From: Anaerolineales bacterium
GTDB lineage: Bacteria > Chloroflexota > Anaerolineae > Anaerolineales > Villigracilaceae
Direction: 5' to 3'
DNA: 64,000 nucleotides
NCBI GenBank assembly: GCA_030834895.1
Contig: JAUQXA010000032.1
Coordinates: 1 to 64,000, forward strand
Below, piece by piece: positions 7,625 through 16,330 of the stretch; the stretch's first letter is position 1; each line of letters opens with the position of its first letter. The translations under genes and the position numbers were made by a program. Below the pieces are notes generated by a model, which did no database searches, was not told the origin of the DNA, and worked only from the letters and a program-made list of their open reading frames with translations.

Positions 7625-9169
7625 TCAATCCATATCCACCACTTCCCCGCCATGCTGGATGGCGGCGGCGACCATGCCGTCCTGGGCGACGTTGGGGGGG
7701 ATTTTGCCTTTGGCGTTGCTGACCGCACAGCGGACGGACAAGTCCACGTGGAAGTTGTCTTTGATAAGTTTTTGGATGGTTTCAAGTTGGTCGGGTTTGT
7801 TCAACTTTTCGACCAGCACGTCACTGGCGAGACCGAGGATGAGGGTTTTGCCTTGCACGTCGATCATCTTGACCGAGTTCATCAACGCGCCGAGGTTCGC
7901 CTGCGCTTTGGGTAGGGATGCGGCGAGATGCTTCCAGGCTTTGATGATGTCACCTGCGTTGATGGCGGGGGATTCGACTGCGCTGGGCGCGGACTTCTGC
8001 GTCTCGACTACGCTCGACGCGGAGGGAACTGTTTGGGGAACAGAATCAACTTGAGGCGGAGTCGGTCTCGCGGCGATTGGCGGGGAAACGGCTGGGGCGT
8101 CCACCACTTCCGCGAGGGCAAGTTCAATACTCAGGGACGGCTGCCAGCCGCCGCGCAAATCCGTCGCCGCGTTGTTGAAGATTTTCATCATCCGCAACAC
8201 TTCGGTGGGGCTGAACGCTTTGGCGTGCGCGTCCATCTGCTGTTTGACTTCGCGGGTGGCTTCGACCTGATCGATGTTGCCGAGTTGAATCAACATCAGT
8301 CCGCGCAGGTACTCGACGATTTGACGGGCAAGCGAGCGCGGGTCGGCGCCAGAGTCGAGGGCGCGGTGGATGGTTTCGAGTCCGCGCGCGGGCTGACGGT
8401 CGAGGACGGCGGTGATGACATCCAGCACGGTCTTGCTGGTGGCGGTGCCGAGGACGGTCTGCGCGAGGGCAAGCGTGATCCTCGTGCCCGTGGACGCGAG
8501 TTGGTCGAGGAGCGATTGGGCGTCGCGCATTCCACCCGCCGACTGACGGGCGATGAGCGTGAGGGCTTCGTCGTCGGCGGAGAGATTTTCGGCGGCGACG
8601 ATGGTTTTTAGGTTGGCGACGATCTCATCCACTGGCACGCGGCGGAACTCATGCCGCTGACAGCGGGACAAAACCGTGGCGGGGATTTTGTGAATCTCGG
8701 TGGTCGCCAAAACAAAGATGGCGTGCGGGGGCGGCTCTTCGAGGGTTTTGAGCAGCGCGTTGAACGCCGCTGTGGAAAGCATGTGGACCTCGTCAATGAT
8801 GTAAATTTTGTACTTGCCCTGCGACGGCGAGAAGTTGATCTTGTCACGCAGGTCGCGGACATCGTCCACGCTGGTGTTGGATGCCGCGTCGATTTCGATC
8901 AAGTCCATGAAGCGGTTCTCGTTGACGGCTTTGCAGTAGTCACATTCGTTGCACGGACGTTTGGCTGGGTCGTCATTGAGACAGTTGACCGCCTTCGCCA
9001 GCAGACGCGCCACGGTGGTTTTCCCCGTCCCACGTGGACCCGCGAAAAGATAGGCATGACCGACTCGGTCTGCTTTGATGGAGTTGGTAAGCGTCTGGAC
9101 AACATGGTCTTGTCCGATGACGGTGTCCCATCCTTTGGGGCGGTACTTACGGTAGAGGGCTTGAGTCAT
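7625..9169 (-). CDS. dnaX: DNA polymerase III subunit gamma/tau
   Basis: A 514-residue protein from the ATG at 9169 (MTQALYRKYRPKGWDTVIGQDH, the standard DnaX start); the frame stays open 24 codons further upstream through a repeat but that part is not DnaX. Walker A GPRGTGKTT is near residues 44-52, the zinc module (C..CNECDYC) near 63-78, Walker B IIDEVHML and the SRC arginine-finger region are present. The C-terminal tail is short with Ala/Pro/Ser-rich linkers. It loads the sliding clamp. It heads the dnaX - TIR - ebfC - recR run. Confidence 0.96.
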   Translation of the reverse strand: MTQALYRKYRPKGWDTVIGQDHVVQTLTNSIKADRVGHAYLFAGPRGTGKTTVARLLAKAVNCLNDDPAKRPCNECDYCKAVNENRFMDLIEIDAASNTSVDDVRDLRDKINFSPSQGKYKIYIIDEVHMLSTAAFNALLKTLEEPPPHAIFVLATTEIHKIPATVLSRCQRHEFRRVPVDEIVANLKTIVAAENLSADDEALTLIARQSAGGMRDAQSLLDQLASTGTRITLALAQTVLGTATSKTVLDVITAVLDRQPARGLETIHRALDSGADPRSLARQIVEYLRGLMLIQLGNIDQVEATREVKQQMDAHAKAFSPTEVLRMMKIFNNAATDLRGGWQPSLSIELALAEVVDAPAVSPPIAARPTPPQVDSVPQTVPSASSVVETQKSAPSAVESPAINAGDIIKAWKHLAASLPKAQANLGALMNSVKMIDVQGKTLILGLASDVLVEKLNKPDQLETIQKLIKDNFHVDLSVRCAVSNAKGKIPPNVAQDGMVAAAIQHGGEVVDMD

Positions 9170-9177
9170 GGTAGGTA

Positions 9178-9245
9178 AAAGTGAATAGTTGATAGTGAAT
9201 AAGAGCGAGGTGGCAGAAAACTTCCACCATTCCCTATTCACTGAT
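9178..9245. repeat. short direct/inverted repeats GTGAATAG, family H
   Basis: The unit GTGAATAG(TTGATA) is repeated at the left side (9181-9203) and inverted at the right (CTATTCACTGAT). Related units made of GATCAGTGA steps occur at 11290-11316, 47497-47528 and 63516-63540. Confidence 0.5.
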
Positions 9246-9246
9246 T

Positions 9247-9735
9247 TTACGGAACGCGATATACAGCCCTCAGGTTGCCCTGCGGGTCGAAGAGACGGGC
9301 ATTTTCACCTGAACTCCATACGGCTTCGCCTATGCCCCAATAGAGGTCAATGACGGTATCTGTGCCGATGGCAGTGTGAATTTGGACTGCGCCATTCGGG
9401 TAGAGCGTGAGTTTCGGGAACTTGAAGATGTTGCCATCTTCGTCCTTGAGTTGCCACGACGCCAAATCGAGTTGACCTTCGCCCTCGAACTTGACGACGA
9501 CAATCTCGGAACTCAACGCCCCTGCACCGACCACGCTACTGATCTTGACGGGGATGTCGTCCTGCGGGTTGATCGTCGAAACAGGCTCGGCGGCGCCGAC
9601 AGCGGGCGCGGATTGCGGGACGGCTGGCAGGCTGGCGCGGTAGTTGCGGTCATACCAGAAGAGAATCCCACCCGTCACCGTGGCAGAGACGAAGATGTTG
9701 AGCAGCAGGTAGTAGAAAAGTTTACGGCGATCCAT
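9247..9735 (-). CDS. membrane-anchored lamin-tail-domain protein
   Basis: A 162-residue protein with one N-terminal membrane segment (KLFYYLLLNIFVSATVTGGILFW, about 4-27), a Pro/Ala-rich spacer and an LTD-like beta domain (about 65-160: EIVVVKFEGEGQLDLASWQL, GNIFKFPKLTLYPNGAVQIHT, WSSGENARLFDPQGNL). LTD domains occur in secreted or surface proteins of many bacteria and often accompany nucleases, but none is attached here. The gene follows prmA by 12 nt. The prmA stop codon lies within a TATAAT 11 nt before this ATG, so it may also have its own promoter. Role unknown. Confidence 0.75.
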   Translation of the reverse strand: MDRRKLFYYLLLNIFVSATVTGGILFWYDRNYRASLPAVPQSAPAVGAAEPVSTINPQDDIPVKISSVVGAGALSSEIVVVKFEGEGQLDLASWQLKDEDGNIFKFPKLTLYPNGAVQIHTAIGTDTVIDLYWGIGEAVWSSGENARLFDPQGNLRAVYRVP

Positions 9736-9747
9736 GGCTAATGGAGA

Positions 9748-10707
9748 TTATACATCACGCGACATTTTCAGCGCGACCCAATCACCCATCTGACGCTGGT
9801 CGTTGAGTTTCAATCCCTTTGCCTCAGCCGCCGCGACAACGTTCCCCGCCTGATGGTCGAGGATTCCGCTGAGGATAATTTCCCCGCCTGCTTCGACCAG
9901 GTCCGCGAGACCCGCATCGAACAAACGGATGATGATCGGCGCGAGAATGTTCGCCACCACCAGCGGCGCAGACTTAAAAGCAAAGTCGCCGCGCAGGATT
10001 TCGGTCACCGAACCTTGCCCCAAAATCAACTCCTCCCCCATTTCGTTGAGGTCGGCATTCTCGCGCGAGTTTTTGACCGACTCGATGTCAATATCCACGC
10101 CGAGGACTTTGTCCGCGCCGAGTTTGAGGGCGGCGATGGAGAGGATGCCAGAGCCGCAACCGACGTCAATGACCACGGATGACGGACGGCGGACCGTGGA
10201 CGGTGCTCGATGGTCTATGGTCTGTCGTCCATCGTCAAAATGAACTTCCATCAACTCCAGACACAACTGCGTGGTGGGATGTGTGCCTGTACCAAATGCC
10301 ATGCCAGGGTCGATCTTGATGGGGATGCGCTTCGGGTCGGGAGACTCAAGCCAGGCGGGGAGAATCAGCAACCGTTTACCGATGAGAATCGGCTTGTAGT
10401 TTTGCTTCCAGGCTTCCATCCAGTTTTGGTCGGCGATCTGCTTGTAGGTCGGAGTCGGCACAGGCTGAATCATCCCCAAGTAGAAAAGAGACTCTTCCAG
10501 TTTTTGGCGTGTCTCTTCGAGGTTGTCATTCACTTCCAAATACGCGCGGACGGTGATGGGACCTGTCGCCGTGCCTTCGTCTTCTTCGTCATTGAATTTG
10601 ACGCCCTGCTCGGTCATCACGCCGTTAGGCGCAAAGCGGGCAAAGACATCGGCAACGGATTCGGCGAGTTCGCCGTTTACGGTCAGGGATACTTCAAGCC
10701 AGTTCAT
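9748..10707 (-). CDS. prmA: ribosomal protein L11 methyltransferase PrmA
   Basis: A 319-residue protein. The C-terminal methyltransferase domain shows KIDPGMAFGTGTHPTTQLCLELM, then the SAM motif VIDVGCGSGILSIAALKLG, VDIDIESVKNSRENADLN and VVANILAPIIIRL. It trimethylates L11. Between the HPTT segment and the SAM motif there is an extra stretch of about 20 residues (DGRQTIDHRAPSTVRRPSS) that I do not know from other PrmA proteins. It is encoded by a family B repeat at 10177-10236, inserted in frame. The gene lies between a NUDIX gene and the lamin-tail gene in the heat-shock/replication run. Confidence 0.93.
   Translation of the reverse strand: MNWLEVSLTVNGELAESVADVFARFAPNGVMTEQGVKFNDEEDEGTATGPITVRAYLEVNDNLEETRQKLEESLFYLGMIQPVPTPTYKQIADQNWMEAWKQNYKPILIGKRLLILPAWLESPDPKRIPIKIDPGMAFGTGTHPTTQLCLELMEVHFDDGRQTIDHRAPSTVRRPSSVVIDVGCGSGILSIAALKLGADKVLGVDIDIESVKNSRENADLNEMGEELILGQGSVTEILRGDFAFKSAPLVVANILAPIIIRLFDAGLADLVEAGGEIILSGILDHQAGNVVAAAEAKGLKLNDQRQMGDWVALKMSRDV
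10177..10236. repeat. family B repeat lying in frame inside prmA
   Basis: Made of GACGGACGG, GATGGTCTATGGTC and TCGTCCATCGTC steps, the same units as the intergenic copies at 11203-11258 and 62434-62482. The length keeps the prmA frame open. Confidence 0.75.
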
Positions 10708-10721
10708 TCAGTCTCCAGTAA

Positions 10722-11180
10722 TCAATTTTCAGGGCGCAGTTTATCAACCGCCCAACGAATCAATTCTTTCTCCGCAAAGAGCATTTTGGGCAGGGCGTTC
10801 ACATCGAAATATTTCATCTCGGAAATCTCAGAACTTTCCGCGAAAGTCCCGCTCACGATTTTACACAAAAATATCAGGCTGATATTGTGGTCTTCCTTCG
10901 AGCTTTCAGCCAGCAGCAGTTTTTCAACTTCTATCCGCATGCCCGTCTCTTCAAAAAACTCGCGGACGATTGCCCTGTCGGGCTGTTCGTTATATTCAAG
11001 TCCGCCCGCGGGGATGCCCCACTCGAATTTTCGGTAAGTGTGTTTGAACAAAAGAATTCGTCCCTGCTCATCAAAGATCATTGCCGCAACTGATGCGCGG
11101 AATTTGGGACGATACATGCGCATGGCAAGGACATGTACCCACATGGGAAGCATGCGCCAGATTCGCAATAAGGTTTTCAT
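10722..11180 (-). CDS. NUDIX hydrolase
   Basis: A 152-residue protein from the ATG at 11180. A complete Nudix box (G-x5-E-x7-REUxEExGU) is visible as GGLEYNEQPDRAIVREFFEE followed by TGM, near residues 52-74. Substrate cannot be told from sequence; family members remove nucleoside diphosphates linked to other groups. No Shine-Dalgarno is seen, and a promoter ends 6 nt before this ATG, which argues for a leaderless mRNA and for this start over the longer open frame (to 11297) that runs through repeat DNA. Confidence 0.88.
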   Translation of the reverse strand: MKTLLRIWRMLPMWVHVLAMRMYRPKFRASVAAMIFDEQGRILLFKHTYRKFEWGIPAGGLEYNEQPDRAIVREFFEETGMRIEVEKLLLAESSKEDHNISLIFLCKIVSGTFAESSEISEMKYFDVNALPKMLFAEKELIRWAVDKLRPEN

Positions 11181-11186
11181 CACGAC

Positions 11187-11214
11187 ATTATAAACGAGGG
11201 TGGACGATTGACAA
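11187..11214 (-). promoter_or_regulatory. promoter of the NUDIX gene giving a leaderless mRNA
   Basis: Minus strand: -35 TTGTCA (11214-11209), 16-bp spacer, -10 TATAAT (11192-11187), then six bases and the ATG at 11180. The -35 box is part of the family B repeat. Confidence 0.6.
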
Positions 11215-11258
11215 TTGACCATGGACCATTGACAACCCAAATACGTTCCATCGTCAAC
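11203..11258. repeat. family B palindromic repeat (intergenic)
   Basis: GGACGATTGACAATTGACC with an inverted GGACCATTGACAAC and CCATCGTCAAC. It lies between dnaJ and the NUDIX gene, next to a family H type unit (CACTGATAACTGATCACTG, 11295-11313). Confidence 0.65.
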
Positions 11259-11317
11259 AAAAAACGAGCGGACTTTCATCCACTCGATACTGTTCACTGA
11301 TAACTGATCACTGGAAC

Positions 11318-12451
11318 TTACCCCCCAAACGCCTCATTCAGCCAATCGAGGAAGCCCTTCTCCTGCGGCTTGACCGTCGTGCCCAAACTCTCCGCCAGCT
11401 TATCGAATAACTCGCGCTGTTCCTTGGTCAGCTTGGTCGGGATGGCGACGTTCACGATCACGATCTCGTCACCACGCTGATGTTTGTTGCGGACATGCGG
11501 CACGCCCTTGCCTTTGACGTGGAAAATCTTCCCCGACTGTGTGCCAGCGGGGATTTTCAATTTATCCTCGCCTTCCATCGTGGGGATGGTCACTTCCGCG
11601 CCGAGGGCGGCTTGCGCCACGTTGATGTCGAGGTTTAGCAAAATATCGAGATCGCGGCGCTTGAAGAATTGATGCGGCTTGACATCTACCACAAGGAACA
11701 GGCTTCCGCTGGGTCCGCCAAAGACGCCAGGTCCGCCCTCGTTGTTCAAGCGGATTTGCGTGCCCACATCCACACCTGCGGGAATCTGCACTTTCTTTTT
11801 GACGTTCTTACGTTCTAGTCCCGTGCCGCGACAGGTCTTACAGGGAGATGAAATCGTCTCACCGCGACCGTTACAGGTGGGACAAGTCGCAGTCTGCACC
11901 ATCTGACCAAGGAAGGTCTGTCGTACCTGACGGACCTCGCCCTGCCCATTACAAGTGGAACATCGGACGGGCGTTGTGCCAGGCTCCGCGCCTGAACCGT
12001 TACATCGTGAACAGGTCTCGTCGCGCTGGAACTCGATTTCCTTTTCGACGCCGAAGACGGCTTCTTCAAACGTCAATGTGACCTGCATCTGCAAGTCACG
12101 TCCACGGCGCGGGGAATTGCGCGGCTGACGTCGTCCCGAAGAAAAGCCAAAGCCGCCGAACCCACCGAGGATTTCCTCGAAGATGTCACTAAAGTCGGCG
12201 GAATAATCACGGTAGCCACCGCCCATGCCGCCAAGTCCCTCCTTGCCAAAGCGGTCATAGCGGGCACGCTTGTCCGAATCCGAAAGCACGCCATAGGCTT
12301 CGTTGATTTCCTTGAACTTCTCCTCGGCATGCTCTTCCTTGCTCACATCGGGATGATACTGGCGCGCAAGTTTTCGGAACGCGGCTTTGATCTCGTCATC
12401 GCTCGCGTTCCGTCCAACACCTAGAACTTCGTAATAATCGCGGTTGCTCAT
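11318..12451 (-). CDS. dnaJ: chaperone protein DnaJ
   Basis: A 377-residue DnaJ of the full class: J domain (1-70) with HPD ([10 protein letters not shown]), Gly/Phe-rich region (about 70-110), four zinc repeats CxxCxGxG ([32 protein letters not shown]) and the C-terminal substrate-binding domains. It stimulates DnaK ATPase. Last of the hrcA-grpE-dnaK-dnaJ run; 82 nt of repeat DNA separate it from dnaK. Confidence 0.97.
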   Translation of the reverse strand: MSNRDYYEVLGVGRNASDDEIKAAFRKLARQYHPDVSKEEHAEEKFKEINEAYGVLSDSDKRARYDRFGKEGLGGMGGGYRDYSADFSDIFEEILGGFGGFGFSSGRRQPRNSPRRGRDLQMQVTLTFEEAVFGVEKEIEFQRDETCSRCNGSGAEPGTTPVRCSTCNGQGEVRQVRQTFLGQMVQTATCPTCNGRGETISSPCKTCRGTGLERKNVKKKVQIPAGVDVGTQIRLNNEGGPGVFGGPSGSLFLVVDVKPHQFFKRRDLDILLNLDINVAQAALGAEVTIPTMEGEDKLKIPAGTQSGKIFHVKGKGVPHVRNKHQRGDEIVIVNVAIPTKLTKEQRELFDKLAESLGTTVKPQEKGFLDWLNEAFGG

Positions 12452-12458
12452 AATTCAA

Positions 12459-12531
12459 GTTTGCAAGTTGAAAAGTTTACAGGTTGAAAGGTTTTAACTT
12501 TCAAACCTCAAAACCTTCCAACTTTAAAACT
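12459..12531. repeat. family F repeat of TTGAAAG/CTTTCAA units
   Basis: Direct and inverted short units (AAGTTGAAAAGTTTACAGG, GGTTGAAAGG, then AACTTTCAAACC, AACCTTCCAACTTT) between dnaK and dnaJ. A similar stretch lies upstream of alaS at 31583-31657. Confidence 0.6.
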
Positions 12532-12533
12532 CG

Positions 12534-14417
12534 TTACTCCTTCACTTCACCATCAACAACTTCGGGACCTGCATCTGGATTGGGTTCCGCTTCCCCGCCC
12601 GCAGCGGATTGCCCGCCCTGTTCATAGGCGGCAGCTCCAATTTTTTGGATGACTTGTCCCAAAGCTTCGGTGGCAGCTTTGATTTTTTCCATATCATCGC
12701 CCTGCAGCGCGGACTTGGCGTCTGCAACCTTCGCTTCGACCTCGCTGCGGACATCGGTTGGAATTTTATCGCCAAAATCACGGATGGCTTTTTCGGCGGC
12801 ATAGACCATGTTGTCCGCGCCGTTGCGGGCTTCGATCAATTCCTTGTGCTTGCGGTCTTCGTCGGCGTGAGCCTCGGCGTCCTTGCGCATCTTCTCAACT
12901 TCAGCCTCGCTCAAACCCGAGGATGCGGTAATGGTGATGTGCTGCATGTTCCCTGTCGCCTTATCCTTTGCGCTGACTTTCATGATGCCGTTCACATCCA
13001 CGTCGAAGGTGACTTCGATTTGCGGAATGCCGCGCGGCGCAGGCGGAATGCCGTCGAGGATGAACTTGCCAAGCGATTTATTATCGTTCGCCATCGGGCG
13101 TTCGCCTTGCAGAACGTGAATCTCGACCTGGGTCTGGTTGTCCGACGCGGTGGAGAAGACCTGCGAACGGCGCGTGGGAATCGTCGTGTTGCGCTCGATC
13201 TGGGGCGTGGCGACCCCGCCCAGAGTTTCGATGGAAAGCGTCAGCGGGGTGACATCCAGCAGCAGGATGTCCTTCACTTCCCCGCCGAGCACGCCTGCTT
13301 GAATCGCCGCTCCAATCGCCACCACTTCATCGGGGTTGACTCCCTTGTGCGGATCCTTGCCAAAGAAGGCGCGCACGCGATCTTGAATGGCGGGCATACG
13401 GGTCATGCCGCCGACCAGCACCACCTCGTTGATGTCGCCCGCGTTCAAGCCAGCATCTGACAGCGCCTGTTTGACGGGGGCAATCGTTCGATCAACGAGG
13501 TCGGCTGTGATTTGTTCCAGCTTGGCACGAGTCAGGGTCATCACCAAATGTTTGGGACCACTCGCATCCGCCGTCAGGTAGGGCAGGTTGATTTCGGTCT
13601 GCATCACAGTCGAGAGTTCGATCTTTGCCTTTTCCGCCGCTTCCTTCAAACGTTGCAACGCCTGACGGTCGTTGTGCAGGTCGATGTTGTTGTCCTTCTT
13701 GAACTGCTCAATCAGGTAGTCCATGACTCGCAGGTCGAAGTCATCGCCGCCGAGGAAGGTGTCGCCGCTGGTGGCTCGGACTTGAAACACGCCGTCGCCC
13801 ACATCCAAGATCGAAACGTCAAACGTCCCACCACCGAGGTCATAGACTACGATGACTTCGTTCTTCTTTTTGTCGAGACCGTAAGCCAGCGAGGAGGCTG
13901 TCGGCTCGTTGATGATTCGCAGAACTTCCAAGCCCGCGATCTTGCCCGCGTCCTTAGTGGCGTTGCGCTGTGCGTCGTTGAAATACGCGGGGACAGTGAT
14001 GACCGCCTGCGTAATCGGCTCGCCGAGATATGCTTCCGCATCTGCTTTCATCTTCGCCAGAATCATCGCCGAAATTTCGGGCGGCGAGTAATCCTTTTCA
14101 TCCAACTTCACGCGCACATCGCCGTTCTCGGCGGCAGTCACCGCGTAGGGCACGCGCTTCTTCGTGTGTTCCACTTGCGCGTCTTCTGCTTTGCGCCCCA
14201 TAAAACGTTTGACCGAAAAGATGGTGTTATTCGGATTGGTGATCGCCTGATTGCGTGCCACACGTCCCACCAACCGTTCGTGATTTTTGTTGACCGCCAC
14301 CACGGATGGAACAAGCCGCTCCCCTTCCGCCGATGGAATCACAATCGGTTCGCCGCCGCTCATCACCGCCGCAACGGAATTTGTCGTGCCGAGATCGATG
14401 CCAATGATTTTTGCCAT
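12534..14417 (-). CDS. dnaK: chaperone protein DnaK (Hsp70)
   Basis: A 627-residue protein from the ATG at 14417 ([20 protein letters not shown]), behind GGAG; the open frame upstream of it runs into a family A repeat. Hsp70 landmarks are all visible: [38 protein letters not shown], the linker [19 protein letters not shown] and an acidic C-terminal EVVDGEVKE tail. It refolds proteins with DnaJ and GrpE. The gene may have extra control through the 125-nt gap with repeat A before grpE. Confidence 0.98.
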   Translation of the reverse strand: MAKIIGIDLGTTNSVAAVMSGGEPIVIPSAEGERLVPSVVAVNKNHERLVGRVARNQAITNPNNTIFSVKRFMGRKAEDAQVEHTKKRVPYAVTAAENGDVRVKLDEKDYSPPEISAMILAKMKADAEAYLGEPITQAVITVPAYFNDAQRNATKDAGKIAGLEVLRIINEPTASSLAYGLDKKKNEVIVVYDLGGGTFDVSILDVGDGVFQVRATSGDTFLGGDDFDLRVMDYLIEQFKKDNNIDLHNDRQALQRLKEAAEKAKIELSTVMQTEINLPYLTADASGPKHLVMTLTRAKLEQITADLVDRTIAPVKQALSDAGLNAGDINEVVLVGGMTRMPAIQDRVRAFFGKDPHKGVNPDEVVAIGAAIQAGVLGGEVKDILLLDVTPLTLSIETLGGVATPQIERNTTIPTRRSQVFSTASDNQTQVEIHVLQGERPMANDNKSLGKFILDGIPPAPRGIPQIEVTFDVDVNGIMKVSAKDKATGNMQHITITASSGLSEAEVEKMRKDAEAHADEDRKHKELIEARNGADNMVYAAEKAIRDFGDKIPTDVRSEVEAKVADAKSALQGDDMEKIKAATEALGQVIQKIGAAAYEQGGQSAAGGEAEPNPDAGPEVVDGEVKE

Positions 14418-14433
14418 GAATGCTCCTGTGAAT

Positions 14434-14536
14434 ATGTCATTGCGAGCCCCGAGCCTCAAACGGCGAGGGGCGAAGCAATCTACTTATTAACTTGAGATTG
14501 CTTCGTCGCCGCTGTCGCGGCTCCTCGCAATGACGT
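14434..14536. repeat. MITE-like palindromic repeat, family A (copy 2)
   Basis: ATGTCATTGCGAG at the left and CTCGCAATGACGT at the right with inner CGAAGCAATC / GATTGCTTCG; about 103 bp, between grpE and dnaK. Confidence 0.9.
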
Positions 14537-14542
14537 GATAAT

Positions 14543-15094
14543 TTATTGCGCCACCCTTACCGTTGCAGGGCGGATGACCCGTTCGCCCAAAGTATAGCCG
14601 TTTCGCACCACGTCGATCACGTGTCCGCTTTCCACTTCCTCGGAAACTTCATGCGTGATTGCGTCATGGAAGTTCGGGTCGAACGCCAACCCCTTTGCCT
14701 CGATGCGTTTGACGCCTTCGCTTTCCAGTATGTTTTGCAACTTGCGGGCAATCAGTTCGATGCCGTTCGCCCAAGCATCGTCAACGGGACGGTTTTGCAG
14801 GGCAAGCTCCAAATCATCCAGCACGGGCAAAACCTTTTTGACGATATCACCCTTCATGCTGGCATAGGTCAACTCGTTATCGCGCTCGATGCGCTTCTTG
14901 TAATTCTGAAACTCAGCCTGAGACCTTGCCCAGCCGTCCTTGTATTCGGACGCCTTAGACTCCGCCTCCGCCAACTGGCTTTTCAGCGACTCCACCTCCG
15001 CGTTGAGCTGGTTGCCCTCAACAGGCGCGGACTCCGCTGTAGGTGGAGTCTCGGTCACTTCTTCTTCGTGTTTGTGCTTCTTTTTGTCAGTCAT
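14543..15094 (-). CDS. grpE: nucleotide exchange factor GrpE
   Basis: A 183-residue protein from the ATG at 15094 (MTDKKKHKHEEEVTETPPT). It has an acidic, disordered N-terminus, a long coiled coil (about 35-90: VESLKSQLAEAESKASEYKD, RSQAEFQNYKKRIERD) and the C-terminal beta domain ending GYTLGERVIRPATVRVAQ, the typical GrpE finish. It releases ADP from DnaK. Located between hrcA and dnaK, as in most Gram-positive-type operons. Confidence 0.97.
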   Translation of the reverse strand: MTDKKKHKHEEEVTETPPTAESAPVEGNQLNAEVESLKSQLAEAESKASEYKDGWARSQAEFQNYKKRIERDNELTYASMKGDIVKKVLPVLDDLELALQNRPVDDAWANGIELIARKLQNILESEGVKRIEAKGLAFDPNFHDAITHEVSEEVESGHVIDVVRNGYTLGERVIRPATVRVAQ

Positions 15095-15125
15095 GCTCTC
15101 ACTCTCATCGTGGCAAGTAGTAATT

Positions 15126-15163
15126 AGAGATTGGTAATTACCATTTACCAATTACCAATCTCT
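15126..15163. repeat. perfect 14-bp-arm palindrome (family G) between hrcA and grpE
   Basis: Arms AGAGATTGGTAATT and AATTACCAATCTCT around a 10-bp loop. A T-run follows on the plus strand only, while both genes here run on the minus strand, so it is not a normal terminator for hrcA. Confidence 0.7.
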
Positions 15164-15171
15164 TTATTTTT

Positions 15172-16209
15172 TCATTCTGAATTTATGTTGTCATTCACCA
15201 GGTTGCTCAGCAACCCAGCAACGTACCTCACGGTGGGAATTGTCCGCGCATAGGACATGCGCATGGGACCCAGTACGCCGAGCGTCCCCGTCGCCAAGCC
15301 TGGGACGCCGTATCTGGCGATGACCATAGAACACTGACGGAGTTCCTCCCAGCCGCCTTCGCCGCCGATCAACACCTGCAAGGCTCCCACACTGCTGTTG
15401 GTGGACGCGCGCGCGAGCAATCCCTGCAAGGTGGAACGTTCTTCAAACAAGCGCATTGCCCAGCGGGCTTCGTCCGTCTCGGCGAATTCGGGTTCGCTCA
15501 AAACGTTGGTCAGCCCGTCGGTGTAAAACTCACCCGAAATACTTTCGGAGGTGCGCTTCATATCCTGGACCATCAGCGTGATGATGTCCTGCTCCAGCGC
15601 GTCGGCACGGGACGACAGGGCGGCAATGGCATCCAATGCCAGACCAGCCAACAGCGAGTTGAGTCGCGTTGCCACCTGGGTCAATCGAGTCTGGGTGACG
15701 GGTTCAGCCAGAGTCAAAATCTGCTGCTTGACCTCGCCGCCTTCCATGACCATCACCATTAAGACCTGCCGTCCCTGGGTGGAGATCAACTCCACATGCT
15801 TGAAGCGGATGGTCTCCGCATGGGGTGCGGTGACAAGCGAAACACCCTGTGATTGATGCGCCAGCACGGACGCGGCAAGCGTCATCCACTGATCAACATC
15901 GGGACTCGCCTGAAAGAACTGGTGCGAGATGGTGTTTTGCACCGACTCGGGCAGTTCCGCCTTGCTCATCATGTGACCTACAAAGACGCGGTAACCCTCC
16001 TCCGTCGGCACACGACCCGCCGAGGTGTGAGGCTGTCTCAGGTAGCCCATCTCCGTCAGCGCGGACATTTCGTTTCGGACGGTGGCAGGACTCAGCCCGA
16101 GGCGGAATCGCTCCACCAGCCGCTTCGAGCCGACGGGCTGCGCCGTCTCGATATAATCGCGGATGAGGAACAGGAGGATGGTTCGCTGTCTTTCGGTAAG
16201 TTCTGGCAT
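15172..16209 (-). CDS. hrcA: heat-inducible transcription repressor HrcA
   Basis: A 345-residue protein. The N-terminal winged helix (LTERQRTILLFLIRDYIETA, GSKRLVERFRLGLSPATVRN, EMGYLRQPHTSAGRVPTEEG) is typical of HrcA, as is the C-terminal GVLGPMRMSYARTIPTVRYV. HrcA represses chaperone operons by binding CIRCE. It heads the grpE-dnaK-dnaJ run. I could not find a CIRCE inverted repeat upstream of it, so its targets may lie elsewhere (for example groESL) or the operator has diverged. Confidence 0.97.
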   Translation of the reverse strand: MPELTERQRTILLFLIRDYIETAQPVGSKRLVERFRLGLSPATVRNEMSALTEMGYLRQPHTSAGRVPTEEGYRVFVGHMMSKAELPESVQNTISHQFFQASPDVDQWMTLAASVLAHQSQGVSLVTAPHAETIRFKHVELISTQGRQVLMVMVMEGGEVKQQILTLAEPVTQTRLTQVATRLNSLLAGLALDAIAALSSRADALEQDIITLMVQDMKRTSESISGEFYTDGLTNVLSEPEFAETDEARWAMRLFEERSTLQGLLARASTNSSVGALQVLIGGEGGWEELRQCSMVIARYGVPGLATGTLGVLGPMRMSYARTIPTVRYVAGLLSNLVNDNINSE

Positions 16210-16218
16210 GGCGCTACA

Positions 16219-16247
16219 AGTCTACATGCGAAAATGAAGAGCGTCAA
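16219..16247 (-). promoter_or_regulatory. promoter of hrcA
   Basis: Minus strand: -35 TTGACG (16247-16242), 17-bp spacer, -10 TAGACT (16224-16219), then only 9 bases to the ATG. The mRNA leader would be about 3 nt, nearly leaderless. Confidence 0.65.
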
Positions 16248-16264
16248 TAAGAGGAGTGTAAGAG

Positions 16265-16311
16265 TTTATAAAAAATATAGACCCTAAAGGCTTTCATTAC
16301 CTTTAGGGTCT
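16265..16311 (-). terminator. Rho-independent terminator after the PD40 kinase gene
   Basis: Perfect 12-bp stem AGACCCTAAAGG / CCTTTAGGGTCT with a 9-nt loop (16279-16311). On the minus strand it is followed by ATATTTTTTATAA. Confidence 0.9.
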
Positions 16312-16330
16312 GGTTTTTGGAAGTTGCGAC

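Noticed and set aside
7625-8100. Programmed frameshift for a short gamma form of DnaX
   Set aside because: No slippery A-run with a stimulatory hairpin was seen in the C-terminal part.
15126-15163. Terminator after hrcA
   Set aside because: The hairpin is perfect, but on the minus strand it is not followed by a T-run, so I list it as a repeat.
16210-16330. CIRCE operator near hrcA
   Set aside because: Only a weak half (TTACACTC) is present; the second half does not match.
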